Source of the DNA: Propionibacteriaceae bacterium
Lineage (GTDB): Bacteria; Actinomycetota; Actinomycetes; Propionibacteriales; Propionibacteriaceae
NCBI GenBank assembly: GCA_027353565.1
Contig: DAIEHO010000077.1
Location: forward strand, 1-10,160
Direction of reading: 5' to 3'
DNA: 10,160 bases
Shown here one piece after another: positions 7,924-10,160 of the stretch. Within the stretch, counting starts at the first letter, position 1. Every line of letters starts with the position of its first letter. The notes under the pieces were generated by a model. That model was not told where the DNA came from. It saw nothing but the letters and a program-made list of their open reading frames with translations, and ran no database searches. A program made the position numbers and the translations under genes.

Positions 7924-8697
7924 CTAGTGGTGAATGAGATGTGCGATGTCGGACAGAGAGACGTAACCGGGCTCGGCGAATGTCGGCGGTTTGCGCAGCG
8001 GCCCCCCGGCGAACGGGCGTCCCGGGTCCCCGAGGCTCGGCAGGACTACGGTCGCCCGGGAGAAGTCGTCGTCGGCGGTGTAGCTGCTGACGGTCACGAG
8101 CACGGTCAGGCCTGCACCGACGGCCGCCTCGACGCCGATCCCGCTGTCCTCGACGACGACGCACTCGCTCGGCTCGAGCCCGAGGTCGTCGAGAACCTTC
8201 AGGTAGATGTCGGGCGCGGGCTTCTTGTGGGCGACGATGTCGCCGGCGAAGACATGGCACTGCTCGTACGAGTCGTCGCCCGCGGCGTGCCGGAGCACTG
8301 CCCGTACCGACGGCTCGGCAGAGGTCGATGCGACGGCCACGGTCCAGCCGGCGTCCAGCGCCTCGGCGATGATGCGATGGATGCCGGGGCGCCCCGGCAG
8401 GAGGCCCGCCTCGACGCGCTCCGTGAAGAGCTCGGTCTTGCGAGCATGGAGTCGCTTGATGAGCGCCCCCTGCTCCTCGGCGTCCGCGCCGACTCCGGCA
8501 TCCGCCGCGACCTCCGGGGTGAACACGCTGGCGATCCGCTCCTTGCCGCCGCCGATGCGGAGCTTCTGCGCGTACGTGGCGTCGTCCCAGGAGATAGGGA
8601 GCCCGAACTCGGCGAACGTGAGGTTGAACGCGGGCAGGTGCCCGTCGCGCTCGGTGTCGGCGAGCACGCCGTCGCAGTCGAAGATCAAGGCCGGCAT
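7924..8697 (-). CDS. CbbY-like HAD phosphatase (candidate xylulose-1,5-bisphosphate phosphatase)
   Basis: A 257-residue HAD-superfamily sugar phosphatase. Motif I is FDCDGVL with nucleophile D7 and acid/base D9; motif II is AVASTS (121-126); motif III is K158/K159 in AHKKPAPDIY; motif IV is VVEDSGIGVEAA with E183/D184. The cap carries IGGGKERI (48-55), a hallmark of CbbY, and SSYTADDDF near the C-terminus closely resembles the plant chloroplast CbbY. CbbY enzymes hydrolyse xylulose 1,5-bisphosphate, a Rubisco inhibitor, to xylulose 5-phosphate. No Rubisco is visible here, so the role is more likely catabolic and tied to the adjacent aldolase and kinase. It begins 3 nt after the aldolase stop (TGAGCGATG), with GGAAGG inside the aldolase end. 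Other phosphosugars remain possible. Confidence 0.85.
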   Translation of the reverse strand: MPALIFDCDGVLADTERDGHLPAFNLTFAEFGLPISWDDATYAQKLRIGGGKERIASVFTPEVAADAGVGADAEEQGALIKRLHARKTELFTERVEAGLLPGRPGIHRIIAEALDAGWTVAVASTSAEPSVRAVLRHAAGDDSYEQCHVFAGDIVAHKKPAPDIYLKVLDDLGLEPSECVVVEDSGIGVEAAVGAGLTVLVTVSSYTADDDFSRATVVLPSLGDPGRPFAGGPLRKPPTFAEPGYVSLSDIAHLIHH

Positions 8698-8700
8698 CGC

Positions 8701-9558
8701 TCAGGCCTTCCCCGCGCTGCCGAAGATGGTGATGTACGAGATCGTCATCTCCCGGATGGCCTTGCCCACAGGGGCGAACAGGCTCGGCGGGTCCCACTTG
8801 CCTGCGGCCTCGGCGGTCTTGAGGTAGGCGAGGCTGGACTGCATGAACGTCTCCTTGAGCGCCGTCGAGATGTTGACCTTGGCGCAACCCCGGGAGATGC
8901 AGTCCTGGAACTGCTCGTCGGTCAGTCCGCTGCCGCCGTGGAGGGCGATCGGCACGGGATGCGCGGCGACGAGGTCGCTGACGCGCTGGAAGTCGAGGAC
9001 GGGGGCCCGCTTGTACGTGCCGTGGGCGTTCCCGATCGCCGGCGCGAAGCAGTCCACTCCGGTCGCCTCCAGGTAGGCGAGGCTGATCTCGAGCGACTGC
9101 CGGTGCGACTCGGCGTCGCTGCCGATGCCGTCCTCCTGCCCGGTGATCGACTCGATCTCGCCTTCGACGTCCGCACCGTAGCGGCGCGCCTCGGCGACGA
9201 CCTCGATGGTCTGGCGCTGGTTCTCCGCGACCGGGAGCGTCGAGGCGTCGAAAAGCACGGAGTTCCACCCCTCGGCGAGGCAGGTGGAGATCACCTCACG
9301 GTCGGGGCAGTGGTCCAGATGCAGGGCGACGGGCACTTCGATGCCGGCCGTCATCGCCTTCCACATCGCGTACAGGACGGGTGCTGTGATCGACCTCACC
9401 GTCTTCACCGACGTCTGCAGGATGATCGGCGACCTCGCCTCGACCGCGCCCGCGAGGACGCTCTCCATCGAGAGGTCGTTGACGATGTTGATCGCGGGCA
9501 CCCCGTACCTCGCCTCGAACGCGGGCTTGAGGATGTCCCTGAGGGGCATGACAGCCAT
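8701..9558 (-). CDS. Class II (zinc) fructose-bisphosphate / ketose-bisphosphate aldolase
   Basis: A zinc-dependent aldolase that reversibly joins DHAP to an aldehyde or aldehyde phosphate. Its 285 residues match the FbaA/GatY/KbaY group. Visible blocks are LHLDHCPD (79-86; D82 proton donor, H83 zinc ligand), VEGEIESITGQEDG (131-144), AIGNAHGTYK with zinc ligand H179, LHGGSGL with H207, KVNISTALK, and the C-terminal FGSAGKA. The loop usually read as D-x-SH-LP is here FDASTLP (103-109), with Thr in place of His, so the substrate may not be fructose 1,6-bisphosphate. It is first in a four-gene operon with a phosphatase and dhaLK, which points to DHAP as product or substrate. The start has GAGGAG 4 nt upstream; M4 is a less likely alternative. 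Family sure, substrate open, hence no symbol. Confidence 0.9.
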   Translation of the reverse strand: MAVMPLRDILKPAFEARYGVPAINIVNDLSMESVLAGAVEARSPIILQTSVKTVRSITAPVLYAMWKAMTAGIEVPVALHLDHCPDREVISTCLAEGWNSVLFDASTLPVAENQRQTIEVVAEARRYGADVEGEIESITGQEDGIGSDAESHRQSLEISLAYLEATGVDCFAPAIGNAHGTYKRAPVLDFQRVSDLVAAHPVPIALHGGSGLTDEQFQDCISRGCAKVNISTALKETFMQSSLAYLKTAEAAGKWDPPSLFAPVGKAIREMTISYITIFGSAGKA

Positions 9559-9583
9559 GGCACTCCTCTCGTCGTTGAGCGGG

Positions 9584-9613
9584 CGCCGTCACGGAGTGGT
9601 TCCGGTGACGGCG
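9584..9613 (-). repeat. 9-bp inverted repeat with bulged stem in the aldolase operon leader
   Basis: CGCCGTCAC (9584-9592) and GTGACGGCG (9605-9613) pair perfectly. Inside, GGA (9593-9595) pairs with TCC (9601-9603) past a one-base bulge, leaving a 5-nt loop. It lies 26-55 nt before the aldolase ATG and just after the predicted transcription start, so it could be an RNA hairpin at the 5' end or an operator. It shares the core CGTCAC...GTGACG with the repeat upstream of galK. Confidence 0.5.
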
Positions 9614-9622
9614 ACGCGTCCG

Positions 9623-9628
9623 ACACTA
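9623..9628 (-). promoter_or_regulatory. Candidate -10 of the aldolase-cbbY-dhaLK operon (TAGTGT)
   Basis: TAGTGT on the minus strand fits TANNNT and would start transcription near 9616, giving a leader of about 58 nt that contains the inverted repeat 9584-9613. The bases 17 nt upstream do not resemble a -35, as expected for an activator-dependent promoter. Positional evidence only. Confidence 0.35.
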
Positions 9629-9649
9629 GGGAGGCAGGTCGACGACGGC

Positions 9650-9695
9650 CATGGGGGATTCCCCGCACGGGTGTGTGCGGGCCGGCATGGGGGAT
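9650..9695. repeat. Two 10-bp direct repeats CATGGGGGAT upstream of the aldolase operon
   Basis: Identical copies lie at 9650-9659 and 9686-9695, 36 bp apart. They sit between the regulator gene end and the candidate operon -10, at about -35 to -45 and -70 to -80 relative to the predicted start. That is a normal place for activator sites. A hairpin (9662-9681) lies between them. The binding protein is unknown; the adjacent LuxR-type regulator is an obvious candidate. Confidence 0.45.
9662..9681 (-). terminator. Candidate terminator hairpin of the LuxR-type regulator gene
   Basis: CCCGCAC (9662-9668) and GTGCGGG (9675-9681) form a 7-bp perfect GC-rich stem with a 6-nt loop, 30 nt beyond the regulator stop. 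There is no U-tract. If it works, the operon downstream depends on its own promoter. Confidence 0.38.
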
Positions 9696-9710
9696 GCGAC
9701 GTGAGAGGTG

Positions 9711-10160
9711 CTAGAAGCGGAGCGCGACGAGCTCGGTCCGACTGCGGACGTTCTCCTTGCGGAGCACCGCTCCGACGTGCTTCTCGACGGTCTTCACGGA
9801 GATGCCGAGACGGGTCGCGATCTGCTTGTCGGCGAGGCCCTGCTCGAGCAGCATCCGCACCTCGCTCTCACGCTGAGTGAGCGACGTGCCGGTCGGTGTG
9901 AGGCTCAGCTGCTCGAGGAGACCCCCGAAGACCAGCACCTCGCCGCGGGCGGCCGCGAGCACGGCGCGTCCGAGGGACGTGGCATCGACGTCACGGGGTA
10001 CGAGTCCGCGCACACCGTCCGCCGCCCACGCTCTCACTTCGGCCTCGGCGCCCGGGTCGTCGACGAGCCCGATCACGGGGACATCCGGGTCGACCTCGCG
10101 CAGCGCGGTCAGGAGACCCCGCTCACCGGGCAGACGGAGGTTGGCGATCACGACGTCCGG
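9711..10160 (-). CDS. NarL/LuxR-type response regulator with degenerate receiver, N-terminus cut by window edge
   Basis: A two-domain DNA-binding regulator; 149 C-terminal codons are present and the frame stays open to the window edge (PDV before the GTG at 10151), so the true start is outside. The C-terminal LuxR helix-turn-helix (9714-9881) is canonical: LTQRESEVRMLLEQGLADKQIATRLGISVKTVEKHV. The receiver part aligns well in shape (PDVVIANLRLPG, PVIGLVDD, GLVPRDVD, AVLAAARGE), but the phospho-acceptor Asp is Asn (codon 10140-10142), the switch Thr is Val (10062-10064) and the conserved Lys is Arg (9993-9995). It is therefore unlikely to be switched by normal phosphorylation. It lies 152 bp upstream of the aldolase-dhaLK operon in the same direction and may control it. 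A partner histidine kinase, if any, would be off the window. Confidence 0.88.
   Translation of the reverse strand, partial: PDVVIANLRLPGERGLLTALREVDPDVPVIGLVDDPGAEAEVRAWAADGVRGLVPRDVDATSLGRAVLAAARGEVLVFGGLLEQLSLTPTGTSLTQRESEVRMLLEQGLADKQIATRLGISVKTVEKHVGAVLRKENVRSRTELVALRF

Noticed and set aside
7246-9714. An 822-codon open frame on the plus strand across the aldolase-dhaK operon
   Set aside because: It is antisense to four genes with clear catalytic motifs, has low-complexity Arg/Asp/Gly-rich translation without recognisable domains, and is the usual mirror frame of GC-rich coding DNA.
9711-10160. The LuxR-type regulator as a pseudogene because of its lost switch residues
   Set aside because: The frame is open, the helix-turn-helix is well conserved, and loss of all three switch residues in a folded receiver fits a known class of atypical receivers better than random decay.

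Overview
This is a 10.16 kb piece of a high-GC genome, almost certainly an actinobacterium. The evidence is G/C-ending codons throughout, TANNNT-type -10 hexamers without good -35 boxes, a single-chain PutA, and a eukaryotic-type UDP-glucose pyrophosphorylase. A Propionibacteriales/Nocardioidaceae-like host is a guess from general appearance, not something I could test. Coding density is high. No tRNA, rRNA, insertion sequence, CRISPR array or phage gene is visible.

Left part (1-3296): a proline-catabolism locus. A bifunctional proline dehydrogenase / glutamate-semialdehyde dehydrogenase (putA) runs leftwards off the window. A LysR-type regulator is transcribed divergently from it across an AT-rich 116-bp gap. 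The PutA has no N-terminal DNA-binding domain, so the LysR protein is the natural candidate regulator.

Middle part (3356-6026): a divergent pair for galactose / UDP-sugar metabolism, with galactokinase (galK) leftwards and a eukaryotic-type UTP-glucose-1-phosphate uridylyltransferase rightwards. The 148-bp gap carries a perfect 9-bp inverted repeat over a candidate galK -10 box. It also has a candidate promoter placed so that the uridylyltransferase mRNA would be leaderless. galT and galE are not in the window. A 208-bp non-coding stretch with several hairpins (6027-6234) separates this pair from the next operon, which ends there from the opposite direction.

Right part (6235-9558): a tight four-gene leftward operon: class II ketose-bisphosphate aldolase, CbbY-like HAD phosphatase, DhaL, DhaK. 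There is no dhaM/PTS partner, so the kinase may use ATP directly or rely on genes elsewhere. Read together, the enzymes could turn dihydroxyacetone (or a related ketose) into DHAP, join DHAP to a C2 aldehyde phosphate to give xylulose 1,5-bisphosphate, and dephosphorylate that to xylulose 5-phosphate. The upstream region has a 9-bp inverted repeat in the predicted leader and a 10-bp direct repeat upstream of a candidate -10. Right edge (9711-10160): the C-terminal part of a NarL/LuxR-type response regulator whose receiver has lost the phospho-acceptor Asp and two other switch residues. It is in the same orientation as the operon and may control it.
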